A stretch of DNA of 64,000 nt from Pseudomonas sp. (GTDB lineage: Bacteria > Pseudomonadota > Gammaproteobacteria > Pseudomonadales > Pseudomonadaceae), in NCBI RefSeq assembly GCF_030698175.1, contig NZ_JAUYNT010000006.1, positions 1 to 64,000 of the forward strand, in the 5' to 3' direction. A program made the translations under genes and the position numbers. How positions within the stretch are numbered: the first letter of the stretch is position 1; every line of letters starts with the position of its first letter. The notes under the pieces are model-generated. The model did not search any database. It saw only the letters and a list, made by a program, of their open reading frames with translations, and was not told the origin of the DNA. Shown piece by piece: positions 23,512 through 34,117 of this stretch.

Positions 23512-24276
23512 TTACTTCAAACTGCCGGAAAGAAATTGTTGCAGGCGCTCGGACTGCGGATTGGCCAAGACCTCTTTCGGGCAACCACGCTCTTCGACCA
23601 AGCCTTTGTGCAAGAACACCAACTGATTCGACACCTCGCGGGCAAAACCCATTTCGTGGGTGACCACCACCATGGTGCGGCCTTCTTGTGCGAGATCCTG
23701 CATGACCTTGAGCACTTCACCGACCAACTCGGGGTCGAGCGCCGAGGTCGGCTCGTCAAACAACATCACCTCCGGCTCCATCGCCAGGGCGCGGGCAATC
23801 GCTACCCGCTGCTGCTCGCCGCCGGACATGTGCGCCGGGTAAGCGTCCTTACGATGGGCCACACCGACCTTGTTCAGGTAGTGCTCGGCCTTTTCCTGGG
23901 CTTCCTTCTTGCTCATACCGAGCACATGCACCGGGGCCTCCATGACGTTTTCCAGCGCACTCATGTGCGACCAGAGGTTGAAGTGCTGAAACACCATGGA
24001 CAACCGCGAGCGCATGCGCTGCAACTGTTTAGGGTCGACTGCTTTCAGCGCGCCGTCCTTGTTGGCGACCAGCTTGAGCTCCTCGCCATTCAGTAAAATC
24101 TTGCCGGCATGGGGCTGCTCCAGCAAATTGATGCAGCGCAGAAAGGTGCTTTTGCCCGAGCCGCTGGAGCCAATAATGCTGATCACGTCGCCGGCTTTGG
24201 CCGCCAGCGACACACCCTTGAGCACCTCATTACTGCCGTAACGCTTGTGCAGGTCCTGGACTTCAAGTTTGTACAT
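23512..24276 (-). CDS. aotP: Arginine/ornithine ABC transporter ATPase AotP
   Basis: 254 aa. Walker A GSSGSGKST (about 36-44), the ABC signature MSGGEQQR, Walker B VMLFDEPTSALDP and the switch histidine VVTHEMGFA are intact. It belongs to the polar amino acid (HisP/GlnQ) ATPases and energises uptake through AotQM with AotJ. argR starts 30 bp downstream. Upstream, a 145-bp inverted-repeat element separates it from aotM, where P. aeruginosa has aotO. Confidence 0.94.
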   Translation of the reverse strand: MYKLEVQDLHKRYGSNEVLKGVSLAAKAGDVISIIGSSGSGKSTFLRCINLLEQPHAGKILLNGEELKLVANKDGALKAVDPKQLQRMRSRLSMVFQHFNLWSHMSALENVMEAPVHVLGMSKKEAQEKAEHYLNKVGVAHRKDAYPAHMSGGEQQRVAIARALAMEPEVMLFDEPTSALDPELVGEVLKVMQDLAQEGRTMVVVTHEMGFAREVSNQLVFLHKGLVEERGCPKEVLANPQSERLQQFLSGSLK

Positions 24277-24322
24277 GGTCTGGGTTCTCGTATACGAATG
24301 CGGTTTATCAGGGAGCCAGGCT

Positions 24323-24467
24323 TAGCAGGCCGTTGAAAAATGTAGCGAGCGACGGCTAGGCAAGGCGAAATCGGCCGAAAAAGCGCAGTTTACGTGTTGT
24401 AAATGAGCATTTTGAGGCCGGTTTCAACGCTGCATAGCCTAGCGCAGTAGTTTTCAACGGCCTGCTA
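24323..24467. mobile_element. MITE-like element A, copy 2 (between aotM and aotP)
   Basis: 145 bp with 17-bp perfect inverted ends (TAGCAGGCCGTTGAAAA at 24323-24339 and its complement at 24451-24467). The body aligns with copy 1 in reverse orientation. The right end supplies the TAG stop codon (24465-24467) of aotM. Ends begin and finish with TA, consistent with a TA target duplication. Confidence 0.78.
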
Positions 24468-25163
24468 GTGCTTACGCGGCGCCAAGTAGGCCAACCAACG
24501 GTGCTCAGCCAGCTTGAACAGGCGCACCAAAATAAAGGTCAGGCACAGGTAAAAGGCGCCAGCGGTAATAAACGCCTCAAACGGCAAGTAGTACTGCGAG
24601 CTGATGGTGCGCGCCGCGCCGGTGATATCGATCAGAGTCACGATCGAGGCCAGGCTGGTGGTGTGCAGCATCATGATTACCTCGTTACTGTACTGCGGTA
24701 GCGCCCGGCGCAATGCCGAGGGCAATAAAATCCGCCGGTACAGCTTGGACCGCGACATGCCCACGGCCTTGGCGGCCTCGATTTCACCCGGCGGAATAGT
24801 CTTCAGACTGCCGGCAAGAATCTCCGCGCTGTAGGCGCTGGTGTTAATCGCAAAGGCCAGACAAGCGCAGAAGGTGGCGTTCGACAGGTACGGCCACAAC
24901 ACACTGGCGCGCACCGCCTCAAACTGAGCCAGACCGTAATAGATCAAAAACAGCTGCACCAACATCGGCGTGCCACGAATCACATAGGTGTAAAGCCAGG
25001 CTGGGAAATTCACCCAGGGCTGCTTGGACACCCGCATCAACCCCAGCGGAATGGCCAACAACAAGCCCAAACCAAGGGAAATCAGCAAAATCTTCAGGGT
25101 TACCAATACGCCACCCAGGTACAGCGGCAAATTGGCCCAGATCACCGAAAAGTCAAAAATCAC
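24465..25163 (-). CDS. aotM: Arginine/ornithine ABC permease AotM
   Basis: 232 aa inner-membrane permease of the HisMQ type with about five helices. The conserved EAA loop is EIEAAKAVGMSRSKLYRRILLPSALRRALP (about residues 128-157). The start is a GTG at 25163, 16 bp after the aotQ stop. Its stop codon lies in the terminal repeat of element A; the C-terminus (LAYLAPRKH) looks complete. Confidence 0.92.
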   Translation of the reverse strand: MIFDFSVIWANLPLYLGGVLVTLKILLISLGLGLLLAIPLGLMRVSKQPWVNFPAWLYTYVIRGTPMLVQLFLIYYGLAQFEAVRASVLWPYLSNATFCACLAFAINTSAYSAEILAGSLKTIPPGEIEAAKAVGMSRSKLYRRILLPSALRRALPQYSNEVIMMLHTTSLASIVTLIDITGAARTISSQYYLPFEAFITAGAFYLCLTFILVRLFKLAEHRWLAYLAPRKH

Positions 25164-25179
25164 GCTTTAGCCCCCCGCA

Positions 25180-25869
25180 TCACAGCTCCACCGTCTTGAT
25201 ACCCGCAGAGTAACGCTGCTCCAAGGCGCGCAGCGCCAGCAACGAAACACTGGTTAGCAGCAGATACAGCGCCGCCACCGCGAGAAAAAACGTAAAGGGC
25301 TGATGGGTCGCATCGGCCGCACTCTTGGCCCGAAACATCATGTCCTGCAGACCGACCACCGAGATCAGCGCGGTGGCCTTGGTCAGCACCAGCCAGTTAT
25401 TGGTAAAGCCAGGAATCGCCAGGCGAATCATCTGCGGCACCAGAATACGGAAAAACACCTGCATCCCGCTCATGCCGTACGCCGCACCGGCCTCGCCCTG
25501 CCCTTGCGGAATCGACATAAAAGCGCCACGAAAGGTCTCCGACAAATAGGCACCAAAGATAAACCCCAAGGTGCCAACACCGGCGACAAAGGGATTGATA
25601 TCGATGTACTCGTCATAGCCGACTAGCGGTGCGAGTCTGTTGATCAGGTCCTGACCGCCGTAGAAAATCAGCAGAATCAACACCAGATCGGGAATTCCGC
25701 GAATCACCGTGGCGTAGGTTTCACCCAGCAACGATAACCAGCGAATCGGCGACAGGCGAAACGCAGCGCCGAGTAGCCCCAGCGCGCAGGCCAGGGTCAT
25801 CGACGACAAGGCCAGCGCCAAGGTCAGCCAAGCACCTTCAAGAATGGTCGAGCCATAGCCGTTAAGCAT
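25180..25869 (-). CDS. aotQ: Arginine/ornithine ABC permease AotQ
   Basis: 229 aa HisQ-type permease, the partner of AotM. About five membrane helices; EAA loop GEAGAAYGMSGMQVFFRILVPQ near residue 125. GAGGAGC precedes the ATG. It lies between aotJ and aotM in the P. aeruginosa order. Confidence 0.92.
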   Translation of the reverse strand: MLNGYGSTILEGAWLTLALALSSMTLACALGLLGAAFRLSPIRWLSLLGETYATVIRGIPDLVLILLIFYGGQDLINRLAPLVGYDEYIDINPFVAGVGTLGFIFGAYLSETFRGAFMSIPQGQGEAGAAYGMSGMQVFFRILVPQMIRLAIPGFTNNWLVLTKATALISVVGLQDMMFRAKSAADATHQPFTFFLAVAALYLLLTSVSLLALRALEQRYSAGIKTVEL

Positions 25870-25987
25870 GGTTTAGCTCCTCAGGCGGTACGCCCTAACA
25901 ACGCGGGCAACACCGCCACAACGAAAAAGTGGCACAACCGCAGACAGAAGTTTGTGCCACTTTCAGGAAAACGCCTGAGCTGTAAAT

Positions 25988-26767
25988 TCAGTCGCCGTAG
26001 ATGTCGAACTGGAAGTACTTGCCCTGCACTGCCTGGTACTTACCGTTGGCGCGAATGGCGGCAATGGCTGCGCTGAATTTGTCTGCCAGGGCCTTATCAC
26101 CCTTGCGCACGGCGATACCTGCACCTTCGCCAAAGTATTTCGGATCGCTAACAGTCGGCCCTACCAGAGCAAAACCTTTACCAGCGTCGGTCTTGAGGAA
26201 ACCATCGTCGATATTGACCGCATCGGCCAGGGTGGTGTCGACTCGACCGGAGGTCAGATCGAGAAATATCTCGTTCTGCGAGCCGTAACGCACCACTTCT
26301 ATACCGGCTGGCGCGAACACTTCAGTGGCGTAGCGATCGTAGATCGAGGCGCGCTGCACACCGACTTTTTTGCCCTTGAGATCAACCAACGGATCCTTGA
26401 CCTCGGTGCCGGCCTTCATCACCAAACGCGCCGGCGAGTTGTAGTATTTCTTGCTGAAATCCACCGACTTCAGCCGCTCTTCGGTGATGTTCATCGACGA
26501 CAACACCGCATCGAACTTACGCACTTTCAGGGCTGGGATCAGGCCGTCGAACTCTTGCTCGATCCACACGCACTTGACCTGCATTTCGGCACACAGGGCA
26601 TTGCCCATGTCGTAGTCAAAACCGGTGATAGCACCTTCGGGGGTTTTCATCGCAAAGGGTGGGTAGGCCGCCTCGATGCCAATGCGCAGTGGCTTGGCTT
26701 CATCGGCCTGCGCCAACGACGACAACAGCGACAGCGCCAAGGCGCCGAGAAGTGCAATGTTCTTCAT
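25988..26767 (-). CDS. aotJ: Arginine/ornithine periplasmic binding protein AotJ
   Basis: 259 aa. A Sec signal peptide (MKNIALLGALALSLLSSLAQA) is followed by a type II solute-binding fold of the lysine/arginine/ornithine family: RIGIEAAYPPFAMKTPEG at the N-terminus and the SBP_bac_3 signature GFDYDMGNALCAEM. It delivers ligand to AotQM. GAAGGAG precedes the ATG. As first gene of aotJQMP-argR it has candidate ArgR half-sites 145-180 bp upstream. Confidence 0.94.
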   Translation of the reverse strand: MKNIALLGALALSLLSSLAQADEAKPLRIGIEAAYPPFAMKTPEGAITGFDYDMGNALCAEMQVKCVWIEQEFDGLIPALKVRKFDAVLSSMNITEERLKSVDFSKKYYNSPARLVMKAGTEVKDPLVDLKGKKVGVQRASIYDRYATEVFAPAGIEVVRYGSQNEIFLDLTSGRVDTTLADAVNIDDGFLKTDAGKGFALVGPTVSDPKYFGEGAGIAVRKGDKALADKFSAAIAAIRANGKYQAVQGKYFQFDIYGD

Positions 26768-26911
26768 CGTGAGACTCCTTCAAGTGTAATTAGCCACAGA
26801 TGGCAGAAATCCAAACGCCCGGCATATGCGTGCATTGAGTGTAGAAACAGTCGCTGTATTTGCCGTGCGCCGAAGTTGCGCAACGGCAGGATCTGCGCGT
26901 GCTGCATTCTA

Positions 26912-26948
26912 GCGACAGGCCTAAGGCCGATATTTCTTCAATGCGACA
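26912..26948. promoter_or_regulatory. Candidate ArgR half-sites upstream of aotJ
   Basis: GCGACA at 26912-26917 and 26943-26948; the second has TT eight bases before it, matching TGTCGC-N8-AA on the minus strand, and the first matches less well. Spacing is 31 bp. In P. aeruginosa ArgR activates the aot-argR operon, so the position upstream of aotJ is sensible. Confidence 0.4.
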
Positions 26949-27265
26949 ACTAGTTACACAACAGCTTGCCCGGCAGTGCGGGCGGATTGACATGCGCCGC
27001 ATAACATGCAGCGCAAGAAAGATTTTCTAACCTATGATAAAAGCAAAAACCACGCCAATAATCGCAAAACCCATCTATAACGCCACTTACAGCCAATCAT
27101 CACAGCGCACAAATAGTCCAAAGCGCTCCAAAACGCCCCATCAGCGAGCAGCCTGCTACCGACAAAGGTTACCTTTGGTGCTACACAGGCCCGCCGAACA
27201 CGCACAAGTCATCAGCAAAAAGGCCGATTTTAATTGCACTAGTTTCTTTACCCATAACAGAAACA
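26949..27265. other. Intergenic region between aotJ and acsA
   Basis: About 320 bp, relatively AT-rich, without a convincing gene, RNA or repeat. Apart from the ArgR half-sites on its aotJ side and the strong hairpin on its acsA side I see nothing specific in it. The one short plus-strand frame (27034-27270) has no ribosome site. Confidence 0.5.
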
Positions 27266-27306
27266 ATTAGGCCCCGACACAGCTTGTGACTGTGTCGGGG
27301 CCTAAT
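27266..27306. terminator. Strong hairpin downstream of acsA
   Basis: A 17-bp perfect stem (27266-27282 with 27290-27306) with a 7-base loop lies 12 bp after the acsA stop on the minus strand. It is GC-rich at the core. The T run is weak, so it is a terminator or 3' stabilising hairpin. Confidence 0.7.
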
Positions 27307-27317
27307 AAGGACCTCAA

Positions 27318-29273
<1,956 letters not shown>

Positions 29274-29387
29274 GGCTTTTACCTCGACGGGGGTGTTGTT
29301 GTTATTCATGGCTATTTTTTAGCCCCACTGGCGCATTCAAACCATTCGACCATGGTCTTAGTCGAGGATTTCACGCCTATGACAGAC

Positions 29388-29416
29388 AAAAAAATAGGCG
29401 ACCTACCGGTCGCCTA
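29388..29416 (-). terminator. Terminator of the NlpC/P60 lipoprotein gene
   Basis: A stem AGGCGACC/GGTCGCCT (29396-29403 with 29408-29415) is followed on the minus strand by TATTTTTTTG. It lies 30 bp after the stop of the gene at 29447-29980. Confidence 0.85.
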
Positions 29417-29446
29417 CATTCCTGCTTAAGCGCTCAAAATCGCCGC

Positions 29447-29980
29447 CTAACTGCCCCCTGGCCAAGCCTGCGCCGCCAGCTGATTAGCGTCGAGAACGCG
29501 CTTGGCATTCAGATAACTCTTTTGCCAATAGGCCGTCGACAAGCTCTCCAGCCGCACTGTACCGCCACTGGAAGGGGCATGCACAAAACGCCCATCACCG
29601 ACATAAATACCAGCATGACTGACCTTGCCGCCGCCACTGGTGGCAAAAAATACCAGGTCGCCGGTCTGTAACGCCTCGCGGCGGATGCTCGGCACCGGCA
29701 TGGCCAGCAGCTCACGGGTCGAGCGCGGCAGCACAATGCCGGCCGCATCGCGGTAGACATAACCGATCAAACCACTGCAATCAAAACCACTTTGCGGGGT
29801 GTTGCCGCCATACACATAGGGCGTGCCGACCAAACCTATGGCGCGCAACAGCACGTCATCGGCAGACGCCGAAAAATGTTCGACCGGAGCTTGAGTTACA
29901 GGATTTGGTGGCGGATGACTGACGCACGCGGTCAGTAGGGCAGTCACGAGGACAAGCGCGAGGCGGGACAAGAGAGTCAT
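29447..29980 (-). CDS. NlpC/P60 family lipoprotein (first of a tandem pair)
   Basis: 177 aa. The start at 29980 gives a lipoprotein signal peptide with lipobox LLTAC. The NlpC/P60 cysteine peptidase domain (about 60-170) has the nucleophile motif FDCSGLIGYVYR and the catalytic histidine VSHAGIYVGDGRFVHAP. Family members cleave peptidoglycan stem peptides, typically DD/DL-endopeptidase activity in the periplasm. A paralogue lies 81 bp upstream on the same strand; the pair probably arose by duplication. Confidence 0.9.
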   Translation of the reverse strand: MTLLSRLALVLVTALLTACVSHPPPNPVTQAPVEHFSASADDVLLRAIGLVGTPYVYGGNTPQSGFDCSGLIGYVYRDAAGIVLPRSTRELLAMPVPSIRREALQTGDLVFFATSGGGKVSHAGIYVGDGRFVHAPSSGGTVRLESLSTAYWQKSYLNAKRVLDANQLAAQAWPGGS

Positions 29981-30061
29981 ATTAGGGCGATCCCGTGGCT
30001 GAATGCGCCCTACTCTGCCGCGCCGCAAGCCCTGATGCAAGGCTCAGGGCGCGATAACGAC

Positions 30062-30661
30062 TCAGCGATGCAGCGGGCTATGCTGCGACTGCGCCGGAGC
30101 TTGGGCCAACACCCGCTTGGCTTCCATAAAGCTGGAGCGCCAGTAACGATCATCCATGCTATCGACCCGCACGCCGCCACTGCGACTGCTGGAGGAGTGA
30201 ATGAACTGGTCATCGCCGATATAGATACCGGCATGGCTCACGCGGCCACGGCCACGGTTATTGAAAAACACGATATCGCCGGGCTCCAACTCATTACGCG
30301 AGACCAGCGGCGCATCCAGATTGATCATTTCACGGGTGGAGCGCGGCAATTGGATACCGGCCTCCTCGCGAAACAGATAGCCAACAAAACCGCTGCAGTC
30401 GAAACCGGTCTTGGTCGAGGTGCCGCCGGCACGATAGCGCGTGCCAACCAATTCGAAACCACGATCGAGAATGCTGTCAGCCAAGATCGGCAGCTGATAA
30501 GGGGTTTCGTCGGTCAGCTCGCTAACCTGTTCACGACTAGGCTCAGCCAGCGGCAAAGAGGCCGGCTGCTGAGCGATTTGCGGCTGCACAACATGGCCTG
30601 CACAGGCAGACAAGAGGGCGGCAAAGGCCAACGGAACGAGAGGTGCGAAGCGATTGAGCAT
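30062..30661 (-). CDS. NlpC/P60 family lipoprotein (second of a tandem pair)
   Basis: 199 aa paralogue of the next gene. The lipobox is LLSAC. After a linker of about 50 residues the NlpC/P60 domain has FDCSGFVGYLFR and VSHAGIYIGDDQFIHSS. Outer-membrane peptidoglycan endopeptidase is the likely role. I use the ATG at 30661; a GTG two codons earlier is in frame. The downstream paralogue follows after 81 bp, so the two may share a transcript. Confidence 0.9.
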   Translation of the reverse strand: MLNRFAPLVPLAFAALLSACAGHVVQPQIAQQPASLPLAEPSREQVSELTDETPYQLPILADSILDRGFELVGTRYRAGGTSTKTGFDCSGFVGYLFREEAGIQLPRSTREMINLDAPLVSRNELEPGDIVFFNNRGRGRVSHAGIYIGDDQFIHSSSSRSGGVRVDSMDDRYWRSSFMEAKRVLAQAPAQSQHSPLHR

Positions 30662-30975
30662 GGGCACGGCCGTGTCTGTATTTATTTGAAGGGCCCGAAT
30701 ATGCCTTCCACTGCCCTTATATGCAAATTTAATTAGCCCTAGTGTGACTTATAGCCATCGGCTAGCGCTCTAAGGGCCGGCACTTAAATTGCTGCGTCGC
30801 TGGCAATTTCAACACCGGCTAAAAAACCTTAAAGCGGTTAATTGCGGTGCATAGCGAGCGGTAACAAAACTGAACACTTGGTTCAATTTTCGACCCACTC
30901 GCCCCTTTAACACCGTTCGTCAGTTCAGCATCGGACCAGCTGCCTCAAGCGCCCTCAGTCGCCCTCAGTCGCCAC
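30662..30975. other. Intergenic region with no recognised element
   Basis: About 310 bp between the divergent ends of the NlpC gene start and the glycosylase stop. It should hold the NlpC-pair promoter, but I could not identify clear boxes. A tandem CGCCCTCAGT appears twice near 30950-30968. No gene, RNA or larger repeat is seen. Confidence 0.5.
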
Positions 30976-31647
30976 TCAATGATTAACCGTGTGCGCCAGC
31001 ATTACCGACAGCTGACACATAGGCCGCCCGCTTTGCGCGTGCCACTGATTAAACGCTGCCTGCACGGCCGCCAGGTCTTTTTGGCTACTAGGGGCTTTGT
31101 CGATGATCTGCTGGGCCTTGAGGGCGGCGACCACATCGTCGGAAGGTATAAAGGTGTCTTTGCCCATCATGCGCAGCAAGCGCGGCGCCGACAGTCCACC
31201 CAGATGGGTGCCGTGCTTGGCCAAGTACTTCCACAGCCCAACGCTGTCGGTCACCGGCCAGTCGGCAATCAGCGCGCCAAAACTGCCGTATTCACGCGCC
31301 ACATCCAGCACCATCTGCGCGTTACGGGGCACGCTCTTGAGCTTGCCGAGATGGCGAATCAACTGGGCGTTTTGCATCAGTCGTTCCAGATGTTCGGCGC
31401 CCATCAGCACGACTTTTTCCGGAGCGAAGCCGAAAAACGCCGTCTCGAACGCCGGCCACTTGGCATCGACCAGACTGTGCTTTAACCCGGCGCGAAACAC
31501 CCGCAGGGCGATCAGCGACAGGTAACGGTCATCGCTGATCTGGCGCAACTCTTCAGCAGCCTTGGGCAGCGGCAAGTACGCTTCAAGCGCTGCGGTCGAA
31601 CCAAAACGGTTCAGGCAATACTCATGCAACCATTTGTAGTCGCGCAT
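30976..31647 (-). CDS. DNA-3-methyladenine glycosylase I-like protein
   Basis: 223 aa helical protein of the Tag superfamily (HhH-GPD fold related, PF03352-like). The tract WPAFETAFFGFAPEKVVLM and the later FGALIADWPVTDSVGLWKYLAKHGTHLGG match the family. The zinc-binding cysteine/histidine set of E. coli Tag is not evident, so activity on 3-methyladenine is uncertain. It is followed by no gene on the strand for 300 bp, and lies 50 bp downstream of ttcA in the same direction, so the two may be co-transcribed. Confidence 0.8.
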   Translation of the reverse strand: MRDYKWLHEYCLNRFGSTAALEAYLPLPKAAEELRQISDDRYLSLIALRVFRAGLKHSLVDAKWPAFETAFFGFAPEKVVLMGAEHLERLMQNAQLIRHLGKLKSVPRNAQMVLDVAREYGSFGALIADWPVTDSVGLWKYLAKHGTHLGGLSAPRLLRMMGKDTFIPSDDVVAALKAQQIIDKAPSSQKDLAAVQAAFNQWHAQSGRPMCQLSVMLAHTVNH

Positions 31648-31697
31648 CCGCGTCCCTCGCAGCTATATATAGAAGAAGCGCAGAGCGCTGCGCTCAC

Positions 31698-32522
31698 TCA
31701 GATATTGAGTAAATCGACAAAGCGCGGGGTGGCGCTTGCATCGATACGCAGGCTGGCGAAGTCAAACAGGTCACGATCAGCCAATTGCGACGGCGCAACG
31801 TGCTGCAAAGCACGAAACATGATGTCGGTGCGCCCCGGCGTCTTGCGCTCCCACTCTTGCAGCATCTCTTTGACGACCTGGCGCTGCAGGTTCTCCTGCG
31901 AGCCACAGAGGTTGCACGGGATGATCGGGAATTCTTTGAGCTGGGCATATTCCTCGATGTCGACCTCTTTGCAGTAGGCCAGGGGCCGGATCACCACGTT
32001 GCGACCATCGTCCGAGAGCAACTTAGGCGGCATGGCCTTGAGCGTGCCGCCGTAAAACATATTGAGGAAAAAGGTTTCCAGAATGTCGTCGCGGTGATGC
32101 CCCAGGGCCATCTTGGTCGCGCCAATTTCATCGGCGTAGGTGTAGAGCGTGCCACGGCGCAAACGCGAGCACAGCGAGCAAGTGGTCTTGCCCTCAGGGA
32201 TCATCTCTTTGACCACCGAATAGGTGTCTTTTTCGATGATGTGATAGGCCACCCCGACGGACTCCAAGTACGCCGGCAGCACATGTTCAGGAAAGCCCGG
32301 CTGCTTCTGATCCATATTGACCGCGACTATCTCGAACTTGATCGGTGCGACCTTTTGCAGGTGCAGCAATATATCGAGCATGCAGTAACTGTCTTTGCCG
32401 CCCGACAGACAGACCATCACCTTGTCACCGTCCTCAATCATTTTGAAATCGGTGACCGCCTCGCCGGCTAGGCGGCGTAGACGTTTCTGCAGTTTGTTTT
32501 GATTGACCGAAAGGCTGCTCAT
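31698..32522 (-). CDS. ttcA: tRNA 2-thiocytidine synthetase TtcA
   Basis: 274 aa PP-loop ATPase. The PP-loop [11 protein letters not shown] (about residues 40-50), [10 protein letters not shown] and CNLCGSQ (the cysteine pairs that hold the Fe-S cluster) are intact. TtcA thiolates cytidine 32 in several tRNAs. The start ATG at 32522 ([10 protein letters not shown]) has only a weak ribosome site. It is transcribed away from the DnaJ-related gene at 32630. Confidence 0.95.
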   Translation of the reverse strand: MSSLSVNQNKLQKRLRRLAGEAVTDFKMIEDGDKVMVCLSGGKDSYCMLDILLHLQKVAPIKFEIVAVNMDQKQPGFPEHVLPAYLESVGVAYHIIEKDTYSVVKEMIPEGKTTCSLCSRLRRGTLYTYADEIGATKMALGHHRDDILETFFLNMFYGGTLKAMPPKLLSDDGRNVVIRPLAYCKEVDIEEYAQLKEFPIIPCNLCGSQENLQRQVVKEMLQEWERKTPGRTDIMFRALQHVAPSQLADRDLFDFASLRIDASATPRFVDLLNI

Positions 32523-32629
32523 GGCGCGCTAAAATCCGCAGGAGTCGTAATAAAGTCCGGCATTTTACCCATAAAGCCCGGCACACCCCAGCACCGCAAT
32601 CGCGCAAAACGCCGTGCTAATCTCAGCCC

Positions 32630-33223
32630 ATGACTCCTGACATCCAGTCCCCCACAGATCTTGCCGAACAGCTCTTGGCGCTATTACAAGCCGCCAGTGA
32701 CGGCTGTAGCGAATACCAGCTGATCCAGCAACTCAGACAACAGCAGTCGGCGCATTTCGACAACCTGGCGAGCGACCCGCAACTGGCGTTGTTTCAGACC
32801 CACTTTCTGATTTTCAACGCGCTCTACCTTTTGCGCGAGCGACTCTGGCAGGCGCGCAGCGCGCACCTGCAGATCAGCCCACTGTGCTGCCAATTACTGC
32901 CCTACCAAGCCGGCAGCGCCGAGCTAGCCGAGCATGACCCGCTACGCGACTACTACCTCGACCTGCAGCACCTGCACAGCACCAGAGCCTGCGACGTAGA
33001 GCAACTGCTCGCCAGCTTCTGGAGCCGCCTGCAGGGCGGTGACGAGCAGCGCGCAGCCCTCGAGTTGTTCGAGCTAAGCGGCCAACCAATGCTTGATCTG
33101 GCCCGCATCAAGCACCGCTATCGACAGTTGGTCAGCCAACATCACCCCGATCGGGGTGGCAACACCGGCCGACTGCAATCGATCAATTTGGCGTTTGAAA
33201 TACTTCAGCGCTATTACAGATGA
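32630..33223 (+). CDS. DnaJ-related protein with C-terminal J domain
   Basis: 197 aa. The first 130 residues match the helical DNAJ-related domain (PF12339-type). The C-terminus is a short J domain with HPD in SQHHPDRGGNTGRLQSIN (about 168-185). J domains stimulate DnaK ATPase, so this is a likely DnaK co-chaperone of narrow scope. Membrane anchor and Gly/Phe region are absent. The gene faces away from ttcA with about 107 bp between starts. Confidence 0.85.
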   Translation: MTPDIQSPTDLAEQLLALLQAASDGCSEYQLIQQLRQQQSAHFDNLASDPQLALFQTHFLIFNALYLLRERLWQARSAHLQISPLCCQLLPYQAGSAELAEHDPLRDYYLDLQHLHSTRACDVEQLLASFWSRLQGGDEQRAALELFELSGQPMLDLARIKHRYRQLVSQHHPDRGGNTGRLQSINLAFEILQRYYR

Positions 33224-33386
33224 GTTTCACGATCAAATTTGCTCTAACGCGCTGAGCCGCACGGGGGCAAACCTCTGTCTATACTGCGACATACGGTCGC
33301 ATTGAATCGGCCTACGCACCCGCTGGCGCTACCCATGCGCAGCGGGCGCTTGCCGGGGTGATCGCAATAATAATAGGAGGTGCTGC

Positions 33387-33986
33387 ATGATCCATCACGT
33401 CTGGGGACTTTTCACCCATCCCGATGAGGAATGGCAAGAAATTCGTGGCGACGAAGAAAGCATCAGCCACATGTACCTTACCCACGTGCTGCTGTTGGCA
33501 GCCATCCCGGCAGTTTCGGCCTTTATCGGCACCACCAAAGTCGGCTGGACCATCGGCAATGGGGCGCCGGTCATGCTCACGCAAGCCAGCGCCTTACAGA
33601 TGACCATCATGTCTTACCTGGCTATGCTGGCGGGGGTTGCCGTAATGGCCGCGGTAGTGCACTGGATGGCGCGCACCTATGACGCAGCGCCAAGCATGGC
33701 GCAAAGCGTGGTGTTCTCGGCGTACACCGCCACCCCCCTGTTTATCGGCGGCTTGGCGGCGCTCTACCCTAACCTGTGGCTGGCGATGTTCGTCGGCACG
33801 GCGGCCATCTGTTACACGGTTTACCTGCTCTATGTGGGTATTCCGACCTTTATGAGTATTCCGGCCGAAGAAGGTTTTCTGTTCTCCAGCTCAGTACTGG
33901 CCGTAGGCCTGGTGGTACTGGTGTCGATGATGGCGCTGTCGGTAATTCTCTGGGGCATCGGTATAGGCCCGGTCTACACCAGTTGA
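33387..33986 (+). CDS. Yip1-family inner membrane protein
   Basis: 199 aa with about five membrane helices. The N-terminus IHHVWGLFTHPDEEWQEIRG is typical of bacterial Yip1-domain (PF04893) proteins, found widely in Pseudomonas without an assigned role. TAGGAGGTG precedes the ATG at good spacing. A hairpin terminator follows at 34031. Confidence 0.85.
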   Translation: MIHHVWGLFTHPDEEWQEIRGDEESISHMYLTHVLLLAAIPAVSAFIGTTKVGWTIGNGAPVMLTQASALQMTIMSYLAMLAGVAVMAAVVHWMARTYDAAPSMAQSVVFSAYTATPLFIGGLAALYPNLWLAMFVGTAAICYTVYLLYVGIPTFMSIPAEEGFLFSSSVLAVGLVVLVSMMALSVILWGIGIGPVYTS

Positions 33987-34030
33987 TCTATACCAATTGA
34001 GAACTAGCTGAGGCTTGTTGCACGAATAAC

Positions 34031-34061
34031 GAAGCCGCTCATAGAGCGGCTTCGTCGTTTT
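34031..34061 (+). terminator. Terminator after the Yip1-family gene
   Basis: A 10-bp stem GAAGCCGCTC/GAGCGGCTTC (34031-34040 with 34044-34053) with a 3-base loop is followed by GTCGTTTTC. Confidence 0.75.
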
Positions 34062-34117
34062 CTGGCTGCTGCTTTTGACCGGCTTGGGCATAATTGGCGG
34101 ATTCACCGGAGCCATGC

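Noticed and set aside
22744..24096. A 450-codon plus-strand frame
   Set aside because: Antisense of argR and aotP with no family features or ribosome site.
27034..27270. A 78-codon frame upstream of the acsA terminator
   Set aside because: No ribosome site, no family, AT-rich; it ends inside the hairpin.
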